Assembly (NCBI GenBank): GCA_016207825.1
Contig: JACQZI010000003.1
Coordinates: 1 to 59,524, forward strand
From: Planctomycetota bacterium
GTDB taxonomy: Bacteria > Planctomycetota > MHYJ01 > JACQXL01 > JACQZI01
Length of the DNA: 59,524 bases
Direction of reading: 5' to 3'
Numbering within the stretch: position 1 is the first letter of the stretch; the number at the start of each line of letters is the position of its first letter. Under the pieces are notes generated by a model. That model ran no database searches and had not been told where the DNA came from. It saw only the letters and a list, made by a program, of their open reading frames with translations. Positions 26,513 through 33,764 of the stretch are shown one piece after another. A program made the translations under genes and the position numbers.

Positions 26513-26518
26513 TATAAT
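26513..26518 (+). promoter_or_regulatory. -10 box of the NYN-domain gene
   Basis: TATAAT ends 10 nt before ATG 26529, which predicts a leader of only 3-4 nt. No Shine-Dalgarno lies at a usable distance. The -35 is poor (TTGTTT with a 19-bp spacing). Confidence 0.4.
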
Positions 26519-26528
26519 GTAAGACACT

Positions 26529-27029
26529 ATGCTGATTATAGACGGTTACAACCTGTTATTCGCGCGGTATCCGGAGCTGGCCGGTCTTAAAAACCGGGAA
26601 TTATTCGAGAAAGCGCGGGAGGACTTTATCGCGCTTCTCGGCAGGCGCGTCACCGAAGACCGCTACGAGAAAATCATCCTTATCTTTGACGGGCAAATGC
26701 CCTCTAAATCCGCGCGCAAGGGAACGCGGCTGATGATAGCATTTTCCGGAGAAGAAAAAGCTGATGCACTGGTCATAAAAACAGCCCGCGAGCAAACCTC
26801 GGCGCGCAAGACCGCGGTCGTCACCTCGGATAACGAAATCATCAGGAAACTTAAACCGCTCGGGTTTAAAATAATCCGTTCGCATGAATTCGCGGATGAA
26901 TTCCTTGCGGAAAAAGATGATGATAAAAACAAATCCGCCGAAGGCCCTTCTGTTTCCAAACGCAAGCTTAACGGCATCTCGCCCGAAGAAGCCGAGAAAT
27001 GGCTGGAAATATTCGGGATAGATTCTTAA
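26529..27029 (+). CDS. NYN (PIN-like) domain protein, YacP/Rae1-like
   Basis: A 166-residue protein with the conserved acidic residues of NYN-type nucleases: LIIDGYNLLF (D5), ILIFDGQ and VVTSDNEI, in the order and spacing of the YacP family (Rae1 in Bacillus, a ribosome-associated mRNA endonuclease). The C-terminal tail ends with EEAEKWLEIFG, also typical. The gene is single, divergent from the pilus-like operon and convergent with the DUF4424-like gene. A 29-bp copy of its 3' end occurs at 29747-29775. RNA cleavage activity is predicted from family membership only. Confidence 0.85.
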   Translation: MLIIDGYNLLFARYPELAGLKNRELFEKAREDFIALLGRRVTEDRYEKIILIFDGQMPSKSARKGTRLMIAFSGEEKADALVIKTAREQTSARKTAVVTSDNEIIRKLKPLGFKIIRSHEFADEFLAEKDDDKNKSAEGPSVSKRKLNGISPEEAEKWLEIFGIDS

Positions 27030-27054
27030 CCGCTACCCATGGCGAATTTACACC

Positions 27055-28248
27055 TCATTTCTTTTCCTTATTCTTATCAACCAATTCCCTCGCCTGCTTG
27101 ATTTCCTGGCGTAGTCCGGCTTCCGTTTTTTTGGCGTATTCGCCGCCATTGGGTGCGACTTTGAGAACTCTCATTTCTCCATACTTACGGATGCCCGCAT
27201 ACCATACTTTAGTATTGTCTACCCAAACTTTCCCGTCAAGCAATAATTCCACTAAATCCGTTGCCACTGGCAAGAACGCTTTGGCTTCAGGTTCATTCTG
27301 CGCGCACCGCAAAGCCTCGTGAAAAATCCCGACCGCCTCGCCAACAATTGCCCATTCTATTTCATCTTTTTTATCTCCGCCCTGAAGAATCAGTTTTTCA
27401 TCTTTTCTTTCACCGACGTTAAGCAGTTTTTTATTCGCCTCCCAATAGGCTTTACGGTCGTGCATTTTCGCCCGACGCGCAAAATTCTGTGTGTCACGCC
27501 AGCCTTTAGAGCCGTTCGCGTATTCCTTCAAGACGGCAGAATAATCCTGGGGGTGGAACGTAATCACAATATCATCGGCTTCGGTGGGTTCTAAATCCTT
27601 AAAGACCCAGACCACCTTGTCTTTCTGGATTGCCGCCGCATCCGGGCGGGAAATCTCGACCAGATTATACGGAGAAAATCCATCCCCAAAAGTGAGTGTT
27701 ACCACGGCCTTGCCGATTACCCCTTTCCACGCCGCGCCGGTATGCAGAATATAACCTGTACTTTGCTCGTTGGGTCCGTAATCTTCAAGCGATATCTGAT
27801 AAGCAACCTCCACCTGCACGGATGAATTCGCCGGATAGGTGTTCTTCCATGTTACCCAGTAATCATTTATTGGTTTATTATGAGCGCTCTGCCCCGCCGT
27901 AAGGGTTACCACTTCGGTATTTAATTTCTTGCCGCCTGATTTTATCTCAAAATCCTTCATTATATCAGAATAATAACCCATCGGGAACCCTTCTTCTATT
28001 TTTAGCTCCGGGCCGGCGTTTTTCATATGAAAAACCACCTTAACTTTCAAGGCGGCTTTAGTCAGGACGAGTGAAACTTCCTCGGCGGACATTTCAATCT
28101 GTTCCATTGCCTTATCGGATGAAGTCAATGTTTTTCCGCTGGTTTCCCTCATCGGCGCGATATCCGCCCTGCTGTAAGAAAACGCCATCATTAACATTAT
28201 AATTGACACAATGGCATATATTCCGCATCTTGTTCTGCCTTTTTCCAT
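27055..28248 (-). CDS. Exported DUF4424-like protein
   Basis: A signal peptide of about 29 residues (GIYAIVSIIMLMMAFSYSRA) is followed by a beta-rich domain with the pattern VSLVLTKAALKVKVVFHMKN...EGFPMGYY, YWVTWKNTYPANSSVQVEVAY and TGYILHTGAAWKGVIGKAVV. This resembles DUF4424 and related ER/periplasm-type beta domains of unknown function. The C-terminal 130 residues are helical and charged. GGAGGAAAG precedes ATG 28248. The gene has its own promoter copy of the ECF motif (28303-28338), identical to that in front of the sigma factor, so it is probably a direct target of the adjacent ECF sigma and may function in the envelope stress or sensing circuit. Confidence 0.72.
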   Translation of the reverse strand: MEKGRTRCGIYAIVSIIMLMMAFSYSRADIAPMRETSGKTLTSSDKAMEQIEMSAEEVSLVLTKAALKVKVVFHMKNAGPELKIEEGFPMGYYSDIMKDFEIKSGGKKLNTEVVTLTAGQSAHNKPINDYWVTWKNTYPANSSVQVEVAYQISLEDYGPNEQSTGYILHTGAAWKGVIGKAVVTLTFGDGFSPYNLVEISRPDAAAIQKDKVVWVFKDLEPTEADDIVITFHPQDYSAVLKEYANGSKGWRDTQNFARRAKMHDRKAYWEANKKLLNVGERKDEKLILQGGDKKDEIEWAIVGEAVGIFHEALRCAQNEPEAKAFLPVATDLVELLLDGKVWVDNTKVWYAGIRKYGEMRVLKVAPNGGEYAKKTEAGLRQEIKQARELVDKNKEKK

Positions 28249-28302
28249 TTTCTTTCCTCCTTTTTGTTTACTCTTTTACAGCACCTTTTTGTGCCTTCTA
28301 AC

Positions 28303-28338
28303 ATACTCTTCGTCGCGGGCGGCAAAACCGGTCAAAAA
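28303..28338 (-). promoter_or_regulatory. Predicted ECF-sigma promoter of the DUF4424-like gene
   Basis: On the minus strand, TTTTTGACCGGTTTT (28338-28324), 15 bp, GAGTAT (28308-28303). The same two blocks at the same spacing occur at the sigma gene (29665-29700) and I found no other copy. The leader of about 48 nt includes a small GCAC...GTGC hairpin and the GGAGG site. Confidence 0.75.
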
Positions 28339-28341
28339 AAT

Positions 28342-29133
28342 CTAAAAATTAATACTTTCTATCAGTGTTTTCCAATATTCCGCCGTAAACCCGATGCCTA
28401 TCATGGTGATGCGCAGATTGTTGTATGTCTTCTGATGCCATTGGCTATTTGCAGTGATATCTTTAGGAATGGAATCAATATTACCCGTATTTTTATCCTC
28501 GAATATGAAAATGTTTTTATTCGGAGACTTATAAATGATTAAAGCTGTTTCCGTATTGTCCGTATCGGATGAAGGCTCAATCCGCATTGCACGTAAAAAA
28601 ACGAAACCTTCCGGCAGGTTTTTAGGCAACATAACTTCAAACCCGAATTGAGCGGAGAAAAAGCTTATAGCATTAAGCAGCTCTTTTTCATTATCTTTTT
28701 CTCCAGCCCTGCCATAACCACCAACACTCTCGCCTTTTTGTCCGTCATTCCCTATCAATTGAACAGGCGCTGAAGCGTCAATGCGCACATCTTTAATTAT
28801 TGCCAAACGCCATTCCGCTTTGTCTTCCTGAACTAACGGCTTAACCGGCTGATGAAATACAATCAATGTGCCGACAACCGCGATTAACAAAGAAGCGGCC
28901 GCGGCTAAAACAAACCTGTTTCTCATTATGAATAAAGACGGCCTTGCCGATTCGGGCAATTTAAATCTGAATGGTTTCGTGTATTTTGCAATGAGTTCGC
29001 TTTCGAGCACCATATAAGCAAACACATCCTCCCTTGCCTTCGTGTCGGATTCTATCAGATTATTCAATTGCCGGCATTCCGCTTCATCCAAATCCCCGTC
29101 CGGCATCCTATAAATCAAATCATCATTATTCAT
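28342..29133 (-). CDS. Membrane-anchored anti-sigma factor
   Basis: The cytoplasmic N-terminus (DGDLDEAECRQLNNLIESD) is the helical DG-L--E----L---I--D pattern found in planctomycetal/lentisphaeral anti-sigma factors; it lacks the HxxxCxxC zinc motif. One transmembrane helix lies at 73-93. The periplasmic part (about 165 residues) ends with a beta-rich region (NLRITMIGIGFTAEYWKTLI). Its start overlaps the sigma stop by 4 bp, the usual arrangement for sigma/anti-sigma pairs. It should hold the ECF sigma at the membrane until an unknown envelope signal arrives. An identity as a FecR-like protein was considered, but the FecR domain is not evident. Confidence 0.78.
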   Translation of the reverse strand: MNNDDLIYRMPDGDLDEAECRQLNNLIESDTKAREDVFAYMVLESELIAKYTKPFRFKLPESARPSLFIMRNRFVLAAAASLLIAVVGTLIVFHQPVKPLVQEDKAEWRLAIIKDVRIDASAPVQLIGNDGQKGESVGGYGRAGEKDNEKELLNAISFFSAQFGFEVMLPKNLPEGFVFLRAMRIEPSSDTDNTETALIIYKSPNKNIFIFEDKNTGNIDSIPKDITANSQWHQKTYNNLRITMIGIGFTAEYWKTLIESINF

Positions 29134-29651
29134 ATTGTCTTGCCTGTTTTCCTCTCAATACATTCCTTTAGCTGTTTTTTGGCGCGTTTTAACCTGGATT
29201 CCAAGGCAGGCACGGATATATCGAGCGTTTGCGCCAAAGCCTCGCGCCCCGGATTCAGACCGTATCTCAACTCAATCATTTTCCTATCGTTATCACCAAG
29301 TGATTCCAGGCATCCGGTTAGCGCGACGGCATACGGAGACGAGGCATTGCCTTCTCCTGTCTTATCCCGCCAAAAGTTATCCGCCATTTCCAGGAGATTC
29401 TCATGCAGCATAAAAGTATTTCTTTTTGATTTTGTCTTGAGATAAACGTTTCTGGCAATTCCTCTTAGCCATTTGCCCGTATTCCCTTCAGGCTTCTCTT
29501 GGGCAAGCTTGCGGCAGGCAATCAAAAATGTCTCCTGTGCCATATCCTCTGCCGCGTTATAATCGCGCGCCAGGAATAAAGCAAAATGGAATAGCGCTTC
29601 CTGTTCGGTATTAACTATCGCTTCAATCTGTTCTCTGTCTAATCCGTTCAT
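29130..29651 (-). CDS. ECF-type RNA polymerase sigma factor
   Basis: Region 2 (EALFHFALFLARDYNAAEDM, AQETFLIACRKL) and region 4 (DNDRKMIELRYGL...ISVPALESRLKRAKKQLKECI) define a sigma-70 family ECF factor of 173 residues. The longest frame starts at 29684, but the first eleven codons of that version lie on top of the predicted promoter (-35 at 29700-29686, -10 at 29670-29665). ATG 29651 is therefore the better start, with a leader of only about 6 nt. The anti-sigma gene follows with a 4-bp overlap. Autoregulation is predicted from the shared promoter motif. Confidence 0.9.
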   Translation of the reverse strand: MNGLDREQIEAIVNTEQEALFHFALFLARDYNAAEDMAQETFLIACRKLAQEKPEGNTGKWLRGIARNVYLKTKSKRNTFMLHENLLEMADNFWRDKTGEGNASSPYAVALTGCLESLGDNDRKMIELRYGLNPGREALAQTLDISVPALESRLKRAKKQLKECIERKTGKTI

Positions 29652-29664
29652 CTGGATATCCAAA

Positions 29665-29700
29665 ATACTCTCTTTTAGCACCATGAAAACCGGTCAAAAA
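29665..29700 (-). promoter_or_regulatory. Predicted autoregulatory ECF-sigma promoter
   Basis: On the minus strand, TTTTTGACCGGTTTT (29700-29686), 15 bp, GAGTAT (29670-29665). It matches the element in front of the DUF4424-like gene in both blocks and in spacing, while the spacers themselves differ. It overlaps the longest version of the sigma reading frame and so decides the start at 29651. Confidence 0.75.
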
Positions 29701-29746
29701 TATTATTCCGATTAATATTAAATCAAAATCCTGCAAATGCACAATA

Positions 29747-29775
29747 AAATGGCTGGAAATATTCGGGATTGATTC
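29747..29775 (+). repeat. 29-bp duplicate of the 3' end of the NYN gene
   Basis: The sequence starting AAATGGCTGGAAATATTCGG matches 26997-27025 with one mismatch in 29 bp, in the same orientation. It lies in the 173-bp gap between the sigma gene and the ATPase gene and is followed by ACCACAGAGGCGCGGAG (29794-29810), a motif of the kind found at many intergenic boundaries in environmental genomes. It looks like a scar of a duplication or rearrangement. Confidence 0.75.
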
Positions 29776-29824
29776 GCAAGGGAAAGAGATATAACCACAG
29801 AGGCGCGGAGAATTTATTTTATAC

Positions 29825-31255
29825 TCAGCTCGAAGTTTCAGCCGCTCTCTTCAAAGCCTCCGGTAACGCCCATATCCACCAGACCGGCATCTGAACCAGC
29901 CGGTGCGATTCTTCAAGAATCCTGCCGGACCAGCCGGTTTCCGAGTGATTTCCGCCGGCCTCCCCCGCCTGTTCAAGTTCCATTTGAGGATGCAGTAAAA
30001 ACACCTTGTGCGGATGATGTTTCCGGATAAAGCTAAGCAAAACCCTCGAGTTAAATTTGCCTAATCTATCCGCCACGGCTGCCCCGTATAATTTATCATT
30101 ATGGCGGAAGGTGAATATCACCCAATCAGTTTGCGGCGGCCGGTAAAACCGGATATCATCACCCATCATCCTCAATTGATTATACACAAAATTATCCAAT
30201 AATACTTTCTGGTCCGGCCGCATGGTCAAGGGATTAAATATCCCGGTCAGGAGATTGCGCAAGCCGGTATCGGCAAAATACAAAAACGGAATCCCGGTTT
30301 TCTTCTCCGCTTCAAACGGATGAACAAGCGAAAAGAGCGAAACATCCTCCAGGATATCCAGATAACGCGCGACTGTCCGGTGGTTAAGATGTAAACCCTG
30401 TTTGAGTTTTTTGAGGTTCACTAAAGTTCCGTTTGCTTTTGCCAGCATCGCGAACAAGACGTATAGCTTTTCCGGATGTTTTATCTCCCGGAAAATTTGC
30501 GCCAGCTTATTGTGATAATCCCTCAAAATATCCTGCAACTTGCTGACTTTGCGCACGGCGACCGGCGTGCGGATAATATCCGGATAGCCGCCGTAAAGGA
30601 CGTATTCTTCGAATAAAGGAATCAAAGCGCGGGCGTAGCTTTTGCTTACCGCGATGATATCCATATCCGGGCGGAATTTCGGGAGTGTGACGTTCGCCCT
30701 GCCCAGGGCGTGTTCAAGAAATTCGCGGAAATTAAATTCGGGTATTTTTAGGTGTTGCGCAGGTTTGACGGTAAAATCCTTAACCAACTTATCGCCGAAG
30801 CTTGCCAGGTTAGTGATGGCGATAATCTTGAGACCGGAGCAAAAAGAGTCCGCGCTCTTGAAAAGCTCTTCAAAAAACTTCTCCGGCACGGCAAGGTAGT
30901 GCGCCGAATCCATCACCAGAAGCATATCCGAATCTTTAGCGGGGCCGAAACTCTTCAGGAAATTCACGAGATTCGCGGCGCTTTGGATAAAAGACCTGGT
31001 GATTGGCTCTTCCAGGCTAAAATAAAAAATCTCTTTTGGGTCGCGGTTTTGCGTGCGGACAAAATCGTTTATCAAAGCCCAGGCAAGATTGGTCTTCCCC
31101 GCGGCAGGCGCGCCGGATATTACTGCCAACCCGGATTCCTTTAAAGCAGTTTTTAAGCGGATATCAATATCGCGCACGAGGTGCGAAACATACCAGGAAT
31201 CCAATTGCCCCCGCCAGGGATTCTGGGCAAGAAATATGTCAAATGTATAGCTCAT
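29825..31255 (-). CDS. AAA-family ATPase with DUF4143-type C-terminal domain
   Basis: The P-loop GAPAAGKT (48-55) and a Walker B-like LLVMDSAHYL, in which Ser replaces the usual Glu after the Asp, belong to the AAA_14 fold. A winged-helix segment (NGTLVNLKKLKQGLHLNHRT, VARYLDILEDVSLFSLV) and a DUF4143-like end (IPFLYFADTGLRNLL, LDNFVYNQLR) follow. Such proteins are common, laterally mobile and of unknown biochemical role. The C-terminus carries an added Gly/Glu-rich and Trp-rich tail after about residue 410. The gene is single, has a near-consensus promoter and two palindromes overlapping the transcription start, suggesting repression, perhaps by itself. Confidence 0.85.
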   Translation of the reverse strand: MSYTFDIFLAQNPWRGQLDSWYVSHLVRDIDIRLKTALKESGLAVISGAPAAGKTNLAWALINDFVRTQNRDPKEIFYFSLEEPITRSFIQSAANLVNFLKSFGPAKDSDMLLVMDSAHYLAVPEKFFEELFKSADSFCSGLKIIAITNLASFGDKLVKDFTVKPAQHLKIPEFNFREFLEHALGRANVTLPKFRPDMDIIAVSKSYARALIPLFEEYVLYGGYPDIIRTPVAVRKVSKLQDILRDYHNKLAQIFREIKHPEKLYVLFAMLAKANGTLVNLKKLKQGLHLNHRTVARYLDILEDVSLFSLVHPFEAEKKTGIPFLYFADTGLRNLLTGIFNPLTMRPDQKVLLDNFVYNQLRMMGDDIRFYRPPQTDWVIFTFRHNDKLYGAAVADRLGKFNSRVLLSFIRKHHPHKVFLLHPQMELEQAGEAGGNHSETGWSGRILEESHRLVQMPVWWIWALPEALKRAAETSS

Positions 31256-31278
31256 AAAACATCAATTTCGCGCTTAAA

Positions 31279-31329
31279 GTTGCAGTTCACTGCAACATTA
31301 TTGGAATTAAAGTTGCACTTGACTGCAAT
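31279..31329. promoter_or_regulatory. Paired operators over the ATPase transcription start
   Basis: GTTGCAGT-TC-ACTGCAAC (31279-31296) is a perfect 8+8 palindrome. A second, imperfect copy GTTGCACTTGACTGCAAT lies at 31312-31329. Both are preceded by AAA. Their centres are 33 bp apart, close to three helical turns. The upper copy covers the predicted start point and the lower lies in the leader. Confidence 0.65.
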
Positions 31330-31358
31330 TTTATACACGATTTTAGCGATACTGTCAA
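31330..31358 (-). promoter_or_regulatory. Promoter of the ATPase gene
   Basis: On the minus strand, TTGACA (31358-31353), a 17-bp spacer and TATAAA (31335-31330). This is one of the best sigma70-type promoters in the window. It directly abuts the operator at 31312-31329. Confidence 0.75.
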
Positions 31359-31540
31359 GTAAAATCTCTAAATAAAGCCATATTCACCGCCTGAGGATGA
31401 CTTGCCTCAGTCAAGGCGCTTGCCATCCTGTTTCTAAACCATTATAAATAAAGCGGTTGGGAGAAGTGAGCAGAAGTGAGCAAGTAGGGGTAGGGTACCC
31501 CCTATACCCCCCTGCCCTACTGCAACATCTCCCCTAAGAT

Positions 31541-31760
31541 AGGAACGGCACTGAGGTAAGGCGGAATCCATACTCCAGTAGAATAGAACCCACCCGCCTG
31601 ATCGGACGGGCAGGCACTCCGGTAGGCAGGAATCCATATCCCGGTAGAGTGGAATCCGCACTCCGGTAGAACGGAACTGCAACTCCGGTAAGGCAGAACT
31701 ACTACCCCGGTAAGGCGGAATCACTACTCCGTTAGGGCGGAAACCATTATCTGATTGGGC
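31541..31760. repeat. Second tandem array, 10 units of exactly 22 bp
   Basis: The units begin GGAATCC or GGAACT and carry a CTCCGGTA core; the period is exactly 22 bp over 220 bp. One unit (31585-31628) is 44 bp because a 22-bp palindrome (31593-31614, CCCGCCTG...CGGGCAGG) is inserted, which keeps the register. The last unit is degenerate. On its left lies a G/C-run region (31485-31525, GGGGTAGGGTACCCCC); the rest of the gap 31359-31833 holds no gene. The units are not alignable with confidence to those at 8814-9099, but share period and internal organisation. Confidence 0.85.
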
Positions 31761-31833
31761 ATATTACGAACTACCAGATAAATAAGGCACGGCATTTATT
31801 ACCGTGCCCTATTTTATAATACGACTTTTCCTT

Positions 31834-33573
31834 TTAAATGCCTGCCGTCGCCTTGACAACTTCTTCTAAAGTTGTAAGACCCTCTTTCACCTTGTTTATT
31901 CCGTCTTCCATCAGGGTAACCATACCCGATTTCCTACCATGCTTTTTAATTTCCTCCAGAGGCGCGTTGCGGGCAATCAGATTTTTCATCTTCTTGTCTA
32001 TTTCCAAAAGCTCGTGGATTACAATCCTGCCCTGATAGCCAGTCCCGTTACATTTACCGCATCCTTTGCCTCTAAAGAATTTAATGTTTTTGAGCCCTTT
32101 GATTGACGCCTTCACCCATTTTTCAGGTTTATATTCTTCTTTGCAATCCTGGCATATCGCACGGACTAATCTCTGGGCAATTACGCCTATCAAACAATTA
32201 TTGACCAGGGGCGGTTTAACTCCTAAATCAACCAATCTCCTGATTGCGCCCGGGGCATCCATAGTATTTAGCGTTGTAAAAATCAAGTGCCCGGTAAGCG
32301 CCGCCTGAATCATTAACTCGGCCAACTCAACATCCCTAATCTCACTGACCATAATTATATTCGGCGCCTGCCTGAGTTGTGACTGCATAGCACGTGTAAA
32401 GGTAAGCCCTAAAGCAGGATTTACCTGCACTTGATTTATCCCTTCAAGCGGATATTCTACAGGGTTTTCTATGGTGCATATCTTGGCCTCTTTTCGGTTG
32501 AGCCCCTGCATAAGGCTATAAAGAGTAGTTGTTTTTCCGCAACCGGTCGGTCCGGTAACAACAATTAACCCCGCTGGCTTTTTGCACCAGTTTTTCAAGG
32601 TTTTCAGGTTCTGTTTGCTGAGGTGCTGTTTTTCTATATCCAGATTGATAAGGCTCTTGTCAAGAACCCTGATAACCACCGATTCGCCGGTAATATTGGG
32701 GACAATTGAAACACGGAAATCAACGCTTTTCCCGTTTATGCTTGCTATGATTCTCCCGTCCTGAGGCAGGCGTTTTTCAGTGGTATCCATACCACTAAGA
32801 ATCTTAATCCGGCTGATTACGGCTTTTTGCATCTTTTCCGGCGGCGGAGGTATCTCTTTGAGAACCCCGTCAATACGCAGCCTGATTCTCATTTTTTCGT
32901 TCAGCCATTCCAGATGGATATCGCTGGCTTTCTGTTGGACGGCATCGCGAAAGATCAAATCCAGCAATTGCGCTGGGTCTTTGCCTGTAACGCTTTCTGT
33001 TTCTTTTCCCGATTCAATGGTGCCTCTTTCCAACCGTTCGGCGATGTCCTTGAAGACTTCATCCAGATTGCCTTTTTCTTCACCTTCCTTAACCATCTCC
33101 AAAACTGGTAAAGAAAAGTAATCTGAAAACTTGGACATAGTTTCTGATAGACCTTCACCCGCCTTAATTCCGGTTCGAATAGCATCCACGATAGATTTAA
33201 TCTCTTTATCAAGCGCTTCTTTTCCCAGTGTGTCAAGCGTGCTCATAAAAGGCACCCCCGAACCTAACAATGTTCCGAATTTACGCCAGAAATTGGCCAA
33301 GCCCTTTTCTTTTCCAGAAAGACCCTTGTTCTCCACATGCTTTTTCAGGTCATTCCAGCTCTTGAACCCATAATCCATCGCCAGGGCATATTGGGCTTCA
33401 TTAAGAGCGAGTTTTGAATCAAGAATCTCCGGGTCGAGCGCTCTGGAAAATCTGTTCAGCAGCCGAAGCGTATTGCAAACAACAGATTCTTTTTTCTGAT
33501 GGGCTTTTACTAACGATTTCGCCTCGTTTTTGAGATGCTGTAAGTTAGGGTTATTCGGTAATATCCGTGTCAT
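31834..33573 (-). CDS. GspE/PilB-type ATPase fused to a GspF-like domain
   Basis: Residues 1-80 (ILPNNPNLQHLKNEAKSLVK, ending DYGFKSWNDLKKHV) form a small helical module also found at the start of some ankyrin proteins. Residues 95-183 match a cytoplasmic GspF/PilC (T2SSF) domain: WRKFGTLLGSGVPFMSTLDT, then GIKAGEGLSETMSKF and EKGNLDEVFKDIAERLERG, without the membrane helices that normally follow. Residues 200-579 are the secretion ATPase: Walker A GPTGCGKTTT (341-350), Asp box around ENPVEYP, Walker B MVSEIRD (Ser instead of Gly), His box GHLIFTTLNT, and the zinc tetracysteine C474/C477...C505/C508. No N1E domain is present. ATG 33573 follows AAGGAGG. The ATPase could serve the PilMNO/secretin locus at 10-26 kb. 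Confidence 0.9.
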   Translation of the reverse strand: MTRILPNNPNLQHLKNEAKSLVKAHQKKESVVCNTLRLLNRFSRALDPEILDSKLALNEAQYALAMDYGFKSWNDLKKHVENKGLSGKEKGLANFWRKFGTLLGSGVPFMSTLDTLGKEALDKEIKSIVDAIRTGIKAGEGLSETMSKFSDYFSLPVLEMVKEGEEKGNLDEVFKDIAERLERGTIESGKETESVTGKDPAQLLDLIFRDAVQQKASDIHLEWLNEKMRIRLRIDGVLKEIPPPPEKMQKAVISRIKILSGMDTTEKRLPQDGRIIASINGKSVDFRVSIVPNITGESVVIRVLDKSLINLDIEKQHLSKQNLKTLKNWCKKPAGLIVVTGPTGCGKTTTLYSLMQGLNRKEAKICTIENPVEYPLEGINQVQVNPALGLTFTRAMQSQLRQAPNIIMVSEIRDVELAELMIQAALTGHLIFTTLNTMDAPGAIRRLVDLGVKPPLVNNCLIGVIAQRLVRAICQDCKEEYKPEKWVKASIKGLKNIKFFRGKGCGKCNGTGYQGRIVIHELLEIDKKMKNLIARNAPLEEIKKHGRKSGMVTLMEDGINKVKEGLTTLEEVVKATAGI

Positions 33574-33594
33574 AATGACCTCCTTTAAATCTAC

Positions 33595-33685
33595 GCCCGG
33601 GGTCTGCATGCACAGGCGAAAAGAAGATCATTAAAATCTTCCGAGAAAAACTGAAGGTGAACTAAGTTCTTCCCGCAGACCGGGC
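33595..33685 (-). ncRNA. Candidate structured 5' leader (cis-regulatory RNA) of the GspF-GspE fusion gene
   Basis: On the minus strand GCCCGGTCTGC (33685-33675) pairs with GCAGACCCCGGGC (33607-33595), leaving two bulged bases, and encloses two hairpins: GAAC-TTA-GTTC and GAAGAT...ATCTTC. An alternative pairing TGAAGG/CCTTCA uses sequence just upstream of the main stem and inside its loop, so the two folds compete or form a pseudoknot. The stem ends 9 nt before AAAGGAGG. No known riboswitch class is recognised. Confidence 0.4.
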
Positions 33686-33709
33686 GGCATCCTTCAAATG
33701 CACACTCAT

Positions 33710-33738
33710 ATAATACCCTATGAATTGCCTTTTGTCAA
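33710..33738 (-). promoter_or_regulatory. Promoter of the GspF-GspE fusion gene
   Basis: On the minus strand, TTGACA (33738-33733), a 17-bp spacer and TATTAT (33715-33710). The predicted 5' leader is about 130 nt, unusually long for this window, and contains the structured element. Confidence 0.7.
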
Positions 33739-33764
33739 GTGTTTATTTATTTTTATATAAAATA

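Noticed and set aside
29652-29684. Upstream start of the ECF sigma gene at 29684
   Set aside because: The extra codons overlap the predicted -35/-10 elements of its own promoter.
31434-31724. 96-residue minus-strand frame over the second array
   Set aside because: It is the read-through of the 22-bp repeats and flanking G-runs in one frame; no Shine-Dalgarno and biased composition.
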